A stretch of 64,000 nt of DNA from Methylosinus sp. H3A (GCF_015709455.1 NZ_JADNQW010000005.1:1984001-2048000); one strand, 5' to 3'; shown: positions 18,305 through 26,920, counted from the first letter of the stretch. The notes: generated by a model not told the origin, from the letters alone. Translations and numbers: made by a program.

Positions 18305-18903
18305 AGGCCGAGGCGGCCCCCCGCGCCTGGCAGCGCATGCTGTCCGGCCGGCGGCTCGATCTGCTCGATCCATCGCCGCTGGATGTGGAAATCGAGGATA
18401 TCGCCCATGGGCTCGCCCGCGTCGCCCGCTGGAACGGTCAGACGCATGGCCCACATATATTCTCGGTCGCCCAGCACAGCCTGCTGGTCGAGGAGATCGC
18501 CTGCGCCCTCACGCCCGGGCTCGGGCGCGAGGGGCGGCTGTTCATGCTGCTTCATGACGCACCGGAATATGTGATCGGCGACATGATCTCCCCCTTCAAA
18601 GCCGTCATAGGCGACACATACAAGAGCGTGGAGAAACGCATTCTGACGGCGATCCTGCTGCGCTTTTCGCTGCCGACGGAGCCGGACGCCGCGCTTTTGC
18701 GTCTCGCCAAACGGGCGGATCGCGCCTCGGCTTTTTTCGAGGCGGTGGGTCTCGCCGGCTTTACACGCGCGGAAGCCGAGCGCATCTTCGGCCGTCCGGG
18801 GTTGGCGCCCGACGCTTGCGCGCGAGCGTTGGAGCCGCTTTCGGTCGAGGCCGCGCAGCAGCGCTTTCTCGCGCGCTTCGCCGCTGTCGAGCGAGGCGAA
18901 TAG
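18292..18903 (+). CDS. HD-domain hydrolase, YfbR-like
   Basis: A 203-residue HD phosphohydrolase. Metal ligands are visible as His62 in SVAQHS and the His88-Asp89 pair in LLHDAPEYVIGD, with a later Asp in KRADRAS. This pattern matches YfbR-like 5'-deoxynucleotidases and related HD hydrolases, so a nucleotide monophosphate is the likely substrate. The ATG at 18292 has GGAG eight bases before it; it lies within the end of tag, so the two are translated together. Confidence 0.85.
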   Translation: MRGVKAEAAPRAWQRMLSGRRLDLLDPSPLDVEIEDIAHGLARVARWNGQTHGPHIFSVAQHSLLVEEIACALTPGLGREGRLFMLLHDAPEYVIGDMISPFKAVIGDTYKSVEKRILTAILLRFSLPTEPDAALLRLAKRADRASAFFEAVGLAGFTRAEAERIFGRPGLAPDACARALEPLSVEAAQQRFLARFAAVERGE

Positions 18904-18950
18904 CGACGCATCGAGGATGAGGCATCGAAGTGACACAGAGAAGGTGAGAC

Positions 18951-19463
18951 ATGGCGCACCTCTATGTCTGTTCGCTTACGAAGGTCGTCGACACGGTGCG
19001 CGCCAGCGGCGCGCGCTCGCTCATCACCATTCTGACCGCCGGCGCCTCGCTGGCGCGCCCGAGCCAGATCGTCCCGGAGCGCCATTTGCGCCTCGCCGTC
19101 TCCGACATAGAGGCGGACCAGGACGGCCATGTGTTCGCCAATGGCGCCCATATAGAGAGCCTGCTGGCCTTCGCCGGCGCCTGGGACCGGCGCGAGCCGC
19201 TCGTCATCCATTGCTACGCGGGCGTCAGCCGCTCGCCGGCGGCGGCCTTCATTCTCGCCTGCGCGCTGGCGCCGCAGCGCGCCGAGAGCGAATTGGCGTG
19301 CGAGCTGCGCCGCGCCTCGCCGACCGCCACGCCCAACCGCCGGCTCGTCGCGCTCGCCGATCGCATCCTCGCGCGCGACGGCCGCATGACGGCGGCCATC
19401 GCCGAGATCGGCCGCGGCGCCGACTGCTATGAGGGTGCGCCCTTCGCGCTCGAGCTCGCCTGA
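18951..19463 (+). CDS. Tyrosine/dual-specificity phosphatase-like protein
   Basis: A 170-residue protein with the P-loop HCYAGVSRS (Cys88 nucleophile, Arg94), the CX5R hallmark of protein tyrosine phosphatases. A likely general acid is Asp52 or Asp56 in SDIEADQDGH. It is short and lacks accessory domains. A GAAGGTGAG ribosome site precedes the ATG, 47 bp after the HD gene. It could act on phosphoproteins or on a small phosphorylated metabolite. Confidence 0.85.
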   Translation: MAHLYVCSLTKVVDTVRASGARSLITILTAGASLARPSQIVPERHLRLAVSDIEADQDGHVFANGAHIESLLAFAGAWDRREPLVIHCYAGVSRSPAAAFILACALAPQRAESELACELRRASPTATPNRRLVALADRILARDGRMTAAIAEIGRGADCYEGAPFALELA

Positions 19464-19487
19464 CGCCAATTTCATGACGAGCTTTTC

Positions 19488-20507
19488 ATGACGAGCTTCG
19501 ACCATCCGCGCGCGCCGGAGGGATCGCCGCGCGAGCCGGAGGGGCCGCTGCCGGTCGCCATCGGCCTCACCGCCGCGATCGTCGCCGCGCAGGAGGACGA
19601 GCCGCTCATCCTCACTGTCGCCGCCTCCGGGGAGGACGCCCGCGCGGCGCTGCCCTCCGGTCCCTTCGATCCGGTGCGCCACCGCACATTCGAGATCGGC
19701 CTGCGCGCCTGGGTCGCCGAGCAGACCGGCATGACGCTCGGCTATGTCGAGCAGCTCTATACGTTCGGCGACCGCGGTCGCCACGCCCGCGCCGGCGACC
19801 GCGATCCGCATGTCGTCTCCGTGGGCTATCTGGCGCTGACCCGCATCGCCGAGGGACAGGCGGGCGACATTCGCGGCTTCCGCAGCTGGTACGAATTCTT
19901 CCCCTGGGAGGATTGGCGCGGCGGCCGGCCCGAGCTGATGGAGACGACGATATTGCCGGGCCTCTCGGCCTGGGTGGAGGAGGCGCCGGACGCGCTCTCC
20001 TCCTCCGGGCTGCGACGGCGCGACCGCGTCAATCTTCTGTTCCGGCCACAGGGCAGGGGGCTCGACGAGGAGAATGCGCTCGAGCGCTATGAGCTGCTCT
20101 ATGAGGCCGGCCTCGTCGAGGAGGCCTGGCGCGACGGACGCGAGGCGGCGTTGAAGCGCGGCGTGAAGCCGCCGCCGCTAGGCGCGGCCATGCAGCACGA
20201 TCATCGGCGCATTCTCGCCACCTCGATGGGCCGGCTGCGCGCCAAGATGAAATACCGCCCGGTGATCTTCGAGCTGATGCCGCCGGCGTTCACGCTCACC
20301 GAGCTGCAGCGCACGGTGGAGGCCATCGCCGGCCGCCATCTCCACAAGCAGAACTTCCGACGCCTCGTGGAAACGTCGGCCGCCGTCGAGCCGACGGGCG
20401 AGGTGTCGCTGAAGACCGGCGGCCGTCCCGCCGCCCTTTTTCATTTTCGCCGCAATGTCTTGCAAGAACGTCCTGCGCCCGGCCTGAGGGTCGGCATCAG
20501 AGGATGA
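19488..20507 (+). CDS. NadQ-like Nudix-related transcriptional regulator
   Basis: A 339-residue protein. Residues about 20-185 form a Nudix-like domain without a full catalytic Nudix box (the place is held by LRAWVAEQTGM). Residues about 265-340 form a winged helix: PPAFTLTELQRTVEAIAGRH followed by LHKQNFRRLVE, typical of NrtR/NadQ regulators. Alphaproteobacterial NadQ controls NAD synthesis genes. No nad genes are in the window. It is the last gene of a same-strand series with tag, the HD hydrolase and the phosphatase. TTCATGACGAGCTT is duplicated at its start; the second ATG opens this frame. Confidence 0.8.
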   Translation: MTSFDHPRAPEGSPREPEGPLPVAIGLTAAIVAAQEDEPLILTVAASGEDARAALPSGPFDPVRHRTFEIGLRAWVAEQTGMTLGYVEQLYTFGDRGRHARAGDRDPHVVSVGYLALTRIAEGQAGDIRGFRSWYEFFPWEDWRGGRPELMETTILPGLSAWVEEAPDALSSSGLRRRDRVNLLFRPQGRGLDEENALERYELLYEAGLVEEAWRDGREAALKRGVKPPPLGAAMQHDHRRILATSMGRLRAKMKYRPVIFELMPPAFTLTELQRTVEAIAGRHLHKQNFRRLVETSAAVEPTGEVSLKTGGRPAALFHFRRNVLQERPAPGLRVGIRG

Positions 20508-20525
20508 TCCGGGCTTTAAGAGACT

Positions 20526-20546
20526 ATTCACCATGATGAGGTGAAT
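20526..20546. other. Inverted repeat after the NadQ-like gene
   Basis: ATTCACC, spacer ATGATGA, GGTGAAT: perfect 7-bp arms, 19 bp after the stop codon. The following TCTCCTCTT is pyrimidine-rich, so it may be a weak terminator; it could also be an operator for the next gene. Confidence 0.4.
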
Positions 20547-20585
20547 CTCCTCTTGTCGGACGTCAGTAGAGCGTAGGGGTGTTTC

Positions 20586-21401
20586 TTGGGATATCTGTCG
20601 CCGCCGCCTGCTCCGGCGCCGGTCGTCGTCTACAAGGATGTCGGCGGTCTCGTCTCGGAGTATCAGGCGCAAACGGAAATATACCGCCGCGAGGGCCGCG
20701 AGGTTCGCCTGCACGAATGCCGGTCGGCCTGCACGATGGCTCTCAGCCTGCCCAATGTCTGCGTCTATCCGGATTCGCTGGTCAAATTCCATTTGGCCTA
20801 TAATGCGATAGACCATCAGACCGACGCCGGCGTCTCCGCCGAGCTGTTCAATTACTATCCCGCCGCAGTGCGCGAGCGGCTCGGCTATCTGACCCGCCAA
20901 TATCGGGTGTTGAACGGCAATGAGCTGATTTCACTAGGCATTCGCAATTGCAACGGCAGCGATCGCACGATGATCGCCTCCGCCGGCCGCAGCCGGCGCG
21001 CCGCCCAGACCCTCGCCTCCGCCGCGCCGGCGCCCGATCCGCTGGGCGATCTCGCCCAGAAAGTGCGGGGCGCCGTGTCTCAGGCTTTCGCCGACCCCGC
21101 CGCGCCGCCGCAGGGGCCGATCCGCCTCGCCCTCGCCGCGCGCGATCGGCTGGCGGCGACCGGGGCGGTCGATCCCATGACGACGGCCTCCATCCGCGCC
21201 AATGGCGCTGCGCCGGTCGAGGCTCCCGAGCCGCCGCGCCGTCCGCCCTCGGGCGCCTTCACCCCTCGCGACGCCGAGGCGCAGACTCGGCCCGAGGAGC
21301 CGGCTGTCGCAGCCGCGCCTGCTCCGATCATCCCCGGAGGCCAGCCTATTCTCGCCTCGGGCGTCTTCGTCCCGCCCCTCGCCGCCGTCGCGACGCATTG
21401 A
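20586..21401 (+). CDS. COG3904-like periplasmic-type protein, start uncertain
   Basis: A 271-residue frame from a TTG at 20586 (AGGGG upstream). Residues 14-80 carry RREGREVRLHECRSACTMAL and CVYPDSLVKFHLAYN, resembling the ClpP-fold-like COG3904 family of predicted periplasmic proteins. The usual signal peptide is absent: the frame opens after a stop at 20574, so either the true start is missing or the 5' end has been lost. Residues from about 135 on are Ala/Pro-rich and likely disordered. Function unknown. Confidence 0.6.
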   Translation: MGYLSPPPAPAPVVVYKDVGGLVSEYQAQTEIYRREGREVRLHECRSACTMALSLPNVCVYPDSLVKFHLAYNAIDHQTDAGVSAELFNYYPAAVRERLGYLTRQYRVLNGNELISLGIRNCNGSDRTMIASAGRSRRAAQTLASAAPAPDPLGDLAQKVRGAVSQAFADPAAPPQGPIRLALAARDRLAATGAVDPMTTASIRANGAAPVEAPEPPRRPPSGAFTPRDAEAQTRPEEPAVAAAPAPIIPGGQPILASGVFVPPLAAVATH

Positions 21402-21561
21402 CTTTCAACGTGAACTCGACATTGTGTCGCAAAGGCGGCTGGGCAATTTTTCGCCATTATGTCGAAATAGCGTGCCTCCCCTAAGGGCGAGACTGATTCG
21501 CCCGTCATAGGGGGAAGACTGCGTCCAGCGGCGCTAAGGCGCCGGCAAGGGCGAAACCGTG

Positions 21562-21583
21562 ATCGATCGCATGATCGATTTTC
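21562..21583 (+). terminator. Possible terminator
   Basis: ATCGATC, loop GCAT, GATCGAT, then TTTC. It lies 160 bp after the COG3904-like gene and 76 bp before the next start. Two more small hairpins precede it (21485-21503 and 21530-21543), so the gap is rich in folds. The T tract is short. Confidence 0.35.
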
Positions 21584-21659
21584 GGCGCGTTCGGCGCTCG
21601 CGTCTTGGAATTCATTTCGTCGGGCGTTCGCCCGTCGACCAGCGGAAAGAAGAGACGTT

Positions 21660-23396
21660 TTGCACGATTGGCGGGAAGGCGCGCCTCTCCTCTCACGACG
21701 GTCTATCGCGCCGCTCGTGAGCGCTGTGGCGGCGCTCACGACGGCGCTCCTGGCGGCGCTGACTCCGTCCTTCACCGAAGACGCGGTCGCCAATGGCGAG
21801 ACGCGCACGCTCTATCTCTTTCACACCCACACCAAAGAGCAGATCGCCGCGACCTATCTGGTCGGCGGGCGCTACGACCAATCCGTGCTGGAGCAGCTGA
21901 ACTGGTTCCTGCGCGACTGGCGGCGCGACGAGCCGACCAAGATGGACCCGCATTTGTTCGATGTCGTGTGGGAGGCCTATCGGCAGGCCGGCGCGTCCGA
22001 GCCCGTCCATGTCGTCTCCGCCTATCGCTCGCCGGAGACCAACGCCATGCTGCGCCGGCGTTCGCGCGCGGTGGCGAAATATTCGCAGCATATGCTCGGC
22101 AAGGCGATGGACACCACAATGCCCGGCATGTCCATGGAGCAGATCCGCGAGATCGGCATGCGCATGCAGCGCGGCGGAGTCGGCTATTATCCGACCGCCG
22201 GCACGCCTTTCGTGCATCTCGACGTCGGCGGCGTGCGGTCCTGGCCGCGCATGAACTATGACCAGCTCGCCCGGCTGTTCCCGGACGGCAAGACTGTGCA
22301 TCTGCCGACCAATAATCAGCCGCTCGCGCGTTATGAGGAGGCCAAGGCCGAGATCGAGGCGCGCGGCAATGGCGCCTATGTGCCGGCCGTCGAGCGCCAG
22401 AGCAAGGGTCTCTTCGCCATGCTGTTCGGCGGCGGCGAGGAGGACGAGGACAACGCCGTCGCGACGGCGCCGCCGCCGGCCGCGCGCAAGCAATGGGCGT
22501 CTCTGGCGCCGCGCCGCTCGGCCGCCCGTCCCTCCGCCGAAGCGGATGAGGAGAGCGCCGAAGCCGCCCCCGCCGACAAGCCGAGCCGCCGCGAGCAAGA
22601 ACGCATCGTGACGGCCGAGCGCGATCTGCCGCGCGGCGAGACGCAGCTGCGCGCGGCGCCCGCCGCGCCCCGCACGACGGAACGGGAGAAGCCCGTCGCC
22701 GTGGCGTCGCTCGGGCTCTCGGCCGAGGAGGCGATGATCGAGGCGAAGCTCGACGCCGCGATCGCGGCCCCGCTGCCGCCGCGGCGGCCTATGTTTCTCT
22801 CGCTCGTCGGGGCGCCTCTGCCGCCGTCGCGACCGAGCGAGCTCGCGTCGCTGGCGAGCATTCCGGCCGCCGCTCCGCCGACCGCAGCTCCGTCCGCCCC
22901 CGCCCGACGGGCCGGCGGCGCCATTGCGAGCCTCGTCGATCTCGGCGCCGCCAGCCTGCGCGGCGGCGTCTCGGAGGAGGCCCCGCGCAGCGTCCCGCAG
23001 CCGGTCGCGCGTCCGGCGACGCTGGCCGTCGCCAAGCCGGAGCCGCTGCTCGCCTATGCGCCCTCCGCCGCCCAATCCCTTCCTTATGGGGCCGGCGATT
23101 TGCCCACCGCTTCGGATCTGCGCATTGCGCCCGTCAAGCCGGCGCCCGCAGCCAAGCCCAAAGTGGAGCTGGTGCCGGCGCGTCTCGACCGCTCCAACTT
23201 CCAGACCTTGACCACCGCCGTCTCGGCGAGCCGGCTGCCGGGCGGAACGACGCTCGGGACCACTTTCGCGGCGCCGCGCTCCGCGGCGCGCGCCGATTTG
23301 GGCTTGTTCGCGCCCTTGACGGCGAGCGGACAGGCGCAGGCTTTCGCCGGCCAGGCGGCGATTTTGCCGACGGATCGCTTCGTCTCGGCGCGCTGA
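21660..23396 (+). CDS. DUF882 / M15-type peptidase domain protein with long Pro/Ala tail
   Basis: A 578-residue exported protein. A hydrophobic segment (about 15-35) precedes a DUF882 domain (about 47-200) of the peptidoglycan M15 type: TRTLYLFHTHTKEQ, VHVVSAYRSPETNAMLRRRS, SQHMLGKAMD and VGYYPTAGTPFVHLDVG, which include the zinc-type His/Asp residues. The last 350 residues are Ala/Pro/Arg-rich and probably disordered. The start is a TTG with AAGAAGAGA upstream. It should bind or cut cell-wall peptides. Confidence 0.85.
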   Translation: MHDWREGAPLLSRRSIAPLVSAVAALTTALLAALTPSFTEDAVANGETRTLYLFHTHTKEQIAATYLVGGRYDQSVLEQLNWFLRDWRRDEPTKMDPHLFDVVWEAYRQAGASEPVHVVSAYRSPETNAMLRRRSRAVAKYSQHMLGKAMDTTMPGMSMEQIREIGMRMQRGGVGYYPTAGTPFVHLDVGGVRSWPRMNYDQLARLFPDGKTVHLPTNNQPLARYEEAKAEIEARGNGAYVPAVERQSKGLFAMLFGGGEEDEDNAVATAPPPAARKQWASLAPRRSAARPSAEADEESAEAAPADKPSRREQERIVTAERDLPRGETQLRAAPAAPRTTEREKPVAVASLGLSAEEAMIEAKLDAAIAAPLPPRRPMFLSLVGAPLPPSRPSELASLASIPAAAPPTAAPSAPARRAGGAIASLVDLGAASLRGGVSEEAPRSVPQPVARPATLAVAKPEPLLAYAPSAAQSLPYGAGDLPTASDLRIAPVKPAPAAKPKVELVPARLDRSNFQTLTTAVSASRLPGGTTLGTTFAAPRSAARADLGLFAPLTASGQAQAFAGQAAILPTDRFVSAR

Positions 23397-23403
23397 GCGG
23401 CCC

Positions 23404-23447
23404 GCTCCCTCGCTTTCGCGGGAGAGGGCTGGGGAGGGGCCTCGCCC
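23404..23447 (+). repeat. GC-rich palindromic repeat, short copy
   Basis: GCTCCCTCGCTTTCGCGGGA then GAGGGCTGGGGAGGGGC: the same design as the right half of the element at 13981-14105. It lies between convergent genes. Confidence 0.7.
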
Positions 23448-24080
23448 CTAATCCTTTATCTCGGTCTGGATCGTGAAAATATCGTAGGGCGGCGTCGCCT
23501 CGCCATTGGCGTAGGGCTCTCCCTCGCCGATCGCGCCGTCGGGCGAGACCGAACGCCGGATCATGCCGCCGATCGCCCCGCCATAGACATGAAGCGCGAT
23601 CGAAACCTCCGCGGCCAGCGCATTGGCGAGCGCGGCGGAGGCGCCCGCCTTCGAGAGACGCGCCTCGACGGCGCCTCTCTCCAGCGTGCGAGCCTCCTCG
23701 GCCTCCGCGGGCAGGCGCCGCGCCACGGCGCCGCGCAGCACGCCGGTGATTTCCCAGACGCCCGGCTGCTCCAGCGACAGGCCCGCGCCGCCGGCGAGGA
23801 CGGAGGCGACGACGGTGAAGCGCTCCTCCCCGTCGCTATAGAGCTGGACCTGTCGGCCCCGCGCCGGCAGAGCGGCGGCGAAAACCTCCGGCAGGCAGTC
23901 GTCGCTGGCGACGAGGCGGGTCATGAGGTCGCGGCCGATGAGAAGAATCTCTCGCTCGCTGTCGGCGAGCTCGACCATCGATTGAATGTCCCAGATGAAT
24001 CGTTTGAGCGCCGGCGGAACCGGCCCTCTTTCGCCTGTCGGCGGGGCGGCTTGCGCCGCATCGGTCGCTGTGGTGGTCAT
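23448..24080 (-). CDS. CDO/COG5553-like cupin protein lacking metal histidines
   Basis: From the ATG at 24080 (GAGGA immediately upstream) the protein has 210 residues. A helical N-terminus (PPALKRFIWDIQSMVELADS) leads into a cupin-like barrel with VQLYSDGEERFTVVASVLAG and GVWEITGVLRG. This resembles the cysteine-dioxygenase-like COG5553 family, but where relatives have a His-x-His metal motif before the GVW strand this protein reads SLEQPGVW. It is therefore probably not a metal-dependent dioxygenase. Family assignment is tentative. Confidence 0.65.
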   Translation of the reverse strand: MTTTATDAAQAAPPTGERGPVPPALKRFIWDIQSMVELADSEREILLIGRDLMTRLVASDDCLPEVFAAALPARGRQVQLYSDGEERFTVVASVLAGGAGLSLEQPGVWEITGVLRGAVARRLPAEAEEARTLERGAVEARLSKAGASAALANALAAEVSIALHVYGGAIGGMIRRSVSPDGAIGEGEPYANGEATPPYDIFTIQTEIKD

Positions 24081-24182
24081 TCCTCGAAAATGCAAGCGTC
24101 GCGCCATGCGGCGCGAATCGAGACTGGCGCCGCAATTGATGGGGACGCTCGCAGCGGTGTCCGCGGCGACGGAGCAGGGGCG

Positions 24183-24521
24183 GTGATCAAGGACTATATT
24201 CCGGAGCTGAGCGAGGTCCGCATGGTGCGTCGCGCGCCGGAGCGGCCTTTCGCGCTCAATGGGACCGACGCCCGCTATGTCGAGAATTGCCTGCGGGACT
24301 TCGAGGCGGCCTTCGGCCTCGACGCCTATCCGGGCGTTCCGTTCGAGCAAATTCCGGGGCGGGCGCTGATCGGCGATTTCATCGACTGGTGGCGCGGGCT
24401 CGAGCCCGTGGGCGAGGCGCAGCAGAACGCCCATTCCCGCCTGCCGGGAGCGATCCGCCTGCTCGACACCGTATCGGCGCTGATGGAGGAACTCTCCCAG
24501 CGTCGCGCGGGGGAGAGCTGA
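24183..24521 (+). CDS. Small uncharacterised protein
   Basis: A 112-residue protein from a GTG at 24183 with GGAG ten bases upstream. It is soluble and acidic, with the segments VIKDYIPELSEVRMVRRAPE and ENCLRDFEAAFGLDAYPGVP, and a helical C-terminus. Divergent from the cupin-like gene, 102 bp away. I do not recognise a domain. Confidence 0.65.
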   Translation: MIKDYIPELSEVRMVRRAPERPFALNGTDARYVENCLRDFEAAFGLDAYPGVPFEQIPGRALIGDFIDWWRGLEPVGEAQQNAHSRLPGAIRLLDTVSALMEELSQRRAGES

Positions 24522-24640
24522 GCGCGCTGGCGTTCATTTCTGTCGGATAGCCGACAAAGCTGGACGGTTGCGCGCGAAGCGGGCCTTATGGCCCTCTGGC
24601 GAGAGCGCGCGTCCGACAATGCCTCCGCCGCTTGGCGTGG

Positions 24641-24663
24641 ATGGCCGGGACAAGCCCGGCCAT
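24641..24663. repeat. Rhizobiales-type intergenic palindrome
   Basis: ATGGCCGGG, loop ACAAG, CCCGGCCAT: 9-bp perfect arms. This GGCCGGGACAAGCCCGGCC element is a familiar repeat in Rhizobiales genomes. It lies between convergent genes, 23 bp past the stop of the Fe-S protein gene, and could terminate transcription in both directions. Confidence 0.75.
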
Positions 24664-24685
24664 GACGGCCTTGGTGGCTCTCGCC

Positions 24686-26050
24686 CTATTCCGCGGGCTG
24701 CGCCGGTTGCAGCGCGTCGCGCAGCAGAAGCGCGATATGGCGCGCCTTGCGGCCACTGCCATGCTCGATCTGATGGCGGCACGAAAAGCCATTGGCGATC
24801 AGCGGCGCGTCGGGCGCGGCGTCGCGCATCGCCGGTAGCAGCGAAAGCTCCGCCATTTTCATCGAGGTCTCGTAATGCTCGGCCTCCAGGCCGAAGCTGC
24901 CGGCCATGCCGCAGCAGCTCGTCTCGACGATGTCGAAGGAAAAGCCCGGAATCCAGCCGAGCACTTTTTTCGTCGCCTTCATCACGCCGAAGGCCTTCTG
25001 ATGGCAATGGCCATGCACCACCGCCTTGGGCAGATCGAGCGGCTTCAGCGCGAGGCGCAGGCCCTTGTTCTGATGCTCGCGGGCCAGAAACTCCTCGAGC
25101 AGAAAGAGCTGCTTGCCGAGATCGCCGACCTCCGGCCCGAGGCCGAGGCTGTAGAGCTCGTCGCGCAGCGACAGAAGGCAGGAGGGCTCGAGGCCGATGA
25201 TCGGCGTCTTGGCGGCGATCTCGCCGCGGAAGGCGGCGAGCACGCGCTCCGCCTCGCCGCGGGCCTTCTTCACCATTCCGGTGGTGAGATAGGTGCGGCC
25301 GCAGCACAGCGGACGATCCGGCTCCGCATCGGTCGGGGCCGGCTCGGCGATGCGGACGCTATAGCCGGCATGCTCCAGCACCTCGACGGCGGCCTCGGCC
25401 ACATGCGGATCGAAGTGATGACAGAAAGTGTCGACGAAGAGGATCACCTCGCCGCGCGCGCCGACGCCGGCCGCCGGGGCGGAGCGTGTGAAAGCCGCCG
25501 GCGCGGGCTCGGGAATCGGACGGCGGGCGGTGACGCCGATCCATTTTTCCGCGAGCTTGGACAGAAGACGCGAGCGATTGCGCAGCCGAATGCCGAAGCG
25601 CAGCAGCGCGCGATGCCGCCCCGCCCATTCCGGCACGCCGCCGAACAGGCGCAGCCGCTTCGGCACGCCGACGATCTCATGACGCTGGGCGAGATATTCG
25701 GTCTTGATCAGCGTCATATCGACGGCGCTGGGACATTCCTTCTTGCACGCTTTGCAGGAGACGCAGAGGTCCATCGCCTCGTCGAGGCGCGGGTCGGCGA
25801 AGGCGCGCTCGTCGGTTCCGTCGTTGAGCGCGGCCTTGAAGGCGGCGACTCGGGCCTCGGTCGAATGTTTCACATCGCCGGTGACGCGATAGCTCGGGCA
25901 CATGACGCCCTTGGCGGTCTTCTGACAATCGCGGCTGTGCATGCACACGGCGACCGCCTTGGCGTAATTGCCGCCGGTCGCCGGAATGCCGGAATAGGCG
26001 TCGCCTATGCCGTAAGTGTCGTAAGCCGACCAGTCGAGAAATGTCTTCAT
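24686..26050 (-). CDS. Stand-alone Fe-S oxidoreductase subunit (GlcF/LldE type)
   Basis: A 454-residue protein with two 4Fe-4S sites near the N-terminus (CMHSRDC...VMCPSYR, about 37-52, and CVSCKACKKECP, about 96-107) and two CCG-type cysteine domains (CCGRTYL and CCGMAGSFG). This is the arrangement of the C-terminal half of FAD/Fe-S dehydrogenases such as D-lactate or glycolate oxidase. No FAD-oxidase gene lies beside it, so its partner and substrate are unknown. Its ATG directly follows a strong hairpin that holds the ribosome site in its loop. Confidence 0.85.
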   Translation of the reverse strand: MKTFLDWSAYDTYGIGDAYSGIPATGGNYAKAVAVCMHSRDCQKTAKGVMCPSYRVTGDVKHSTEARVAAFKAALNDGTDERAFADPRLDEAMDLCVSCKACKKECPSAVDMTLIKTEYLAQRHEIVGVPKRLRLFGGVPEWAGRHRALLRFGIRLRNRSRLLSKLAEKWIGVTARRPIPEPAPAAFTRSAPAAGVGARGEVILFVDTFCHHFDPHVAEAAVEVLEHAGYSVRIAEPAPTDAEPDRPLCCGRTYLTTGMVKKARGEAERVLAAFRGEIAAKTPIIGLEPSCLLSLRDELYSLGLGPEVGDLGKQLFLLEEFLAREHQNKGLRLALKPLDLPKAVVHGHCHQKAFGVMKATKKVLGWIPGFSFDIVETSCCGMAGSFGLEAEHYETSMKMAELSLLPAMRDAAPDAPLIANGFSCRHQIEHGSGRKARHIALLLRDALQPAQPAE

Positions 26051-26071
26051 GCCGCCCGTTCCTCGGGCGGC
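26051..26071 (-). promoter_or_regulatory. Hairpin displaying the ribosome site of the Fe-S protein gene
   Basis: On the minus strand: GCCGCCCG, loop AGGAA, CGGGCGGC, followed at once by ATG. The 8-bp GC stem places the ribosome-binding AGGAA in the loop and ends at the start codon. It may control translation, or act with the upstream methyltransferase stop as a processing signal. Confidence 0.55.
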
Positions 26072-26092
26072 ATGAAAGCAATTTTTACGCCG

Positions 26093-26920
26093 TCAGCCGA
26101 CGGCTTGGGCCTCTTCCAGAGCGGCGGCGGCCTCCTGCGCGGGAGCCGCGGGCTTGCGTCCATAGGTGACGATCCACAGTCCGGCGCGCACCTGCTCGAT
26201 CGCCTCATAGCCGGCGCGCTGGAAATAGGTCTCGAGCTCTTGGGGCGTCGAGGTCTTGCTGATCTGCGCCGGCCGCTCGAAGGGCGGAACCGCGCAATGC
26301 TCCTCGAAGAATTTCCAGCCGAGGTCGGAGGTGATGTCGACATTGTCGACGAGCATGCGTCCGCCCGGCCGCAGAATGCGGAAGCCTTCCTTGATGTAGC
26401 TGTAGCGATCCCATTCCTCGAGATGCATGAAGACGACCGTGCTGTAGACGACGTCGACGGAGGCGTCCGGCACGGCGGAGAGATCGAAGCCGCTGGTCGC
26501 GACGGTGCGAACATTGTCGAAAGCGGCAAGGCGCTGGCGAATATGGCCGAGCATGTTCTCGGCGACATCGGCGCCGATCCATTCTTTGCAGATGGGGGCC
26601 AGCGCGGCGCCGACGCGGCCGACGCCGGCGCCGATCTCCAGCACCACATCGTTCGGCCCTATGCCGACATAGTTCTGCAGCATGTCGCGCGTGCCCTCGC
26701 CCATCTGGCGATACAGATCCTCGTCGATATAGCCGCTGACGGCCATTTTCGCATTGTCTTCGGAGACCGAGACGGAGTTCCAGATCGTCTTGTACTGGCT
26801 GCGATTGAGCTTGACGTGCTCCACGGGGAGCGGCTCGTTCTTCAACCCGACCAGGGAACGAAGCGCGCGCAACATGCGTCTGCCGAAGGGGAGCTGCTTG
26901 GCGTTGTCCTGAATGCTCAT
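26093..26920 (-). CDS. Class I SAM-dependent methyltransferase
   Basis: A 275-residue protein. The SAM-binding motif I is VVLEIGAGVGRVGAALAP (about 92-109), with the acidic motif II at IGADVAENML and motif III near DVVYSTVVFMHLEEWD. An N-terminal extension of about 80 residues precedes the fold. Substrate unknown. AGAGGAA precedes the ATG. It is followed 42 bp later by the Fe-S protein gene on the same strand. Confidence 0.85.
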   Translation of the reverse strand: MSIQDNAKQLPFGRRMLRALRSLVGLKNEPLPVEHVKLNRSQYKTIWNSVSVSEDNAKMAVSGYIDEDLYRQMGEGTRDMLQNYVGIGPNDVVLEIGAGVGRVGAALAPICKEWIGADVAENMLGHIRQRLAAFDNVRTVATSGFDLSAVPDASVDVVYSTVVFMHLEEWDRYSYIKEGFRILRPGGRMLVDNVDITSDLGWKFFEEHCAVPPFERPAQISKTSTPQELETYFQRAGYEAIEQVRAGLWIVTYGRKPAAPAQEAAAALEEAQAVG

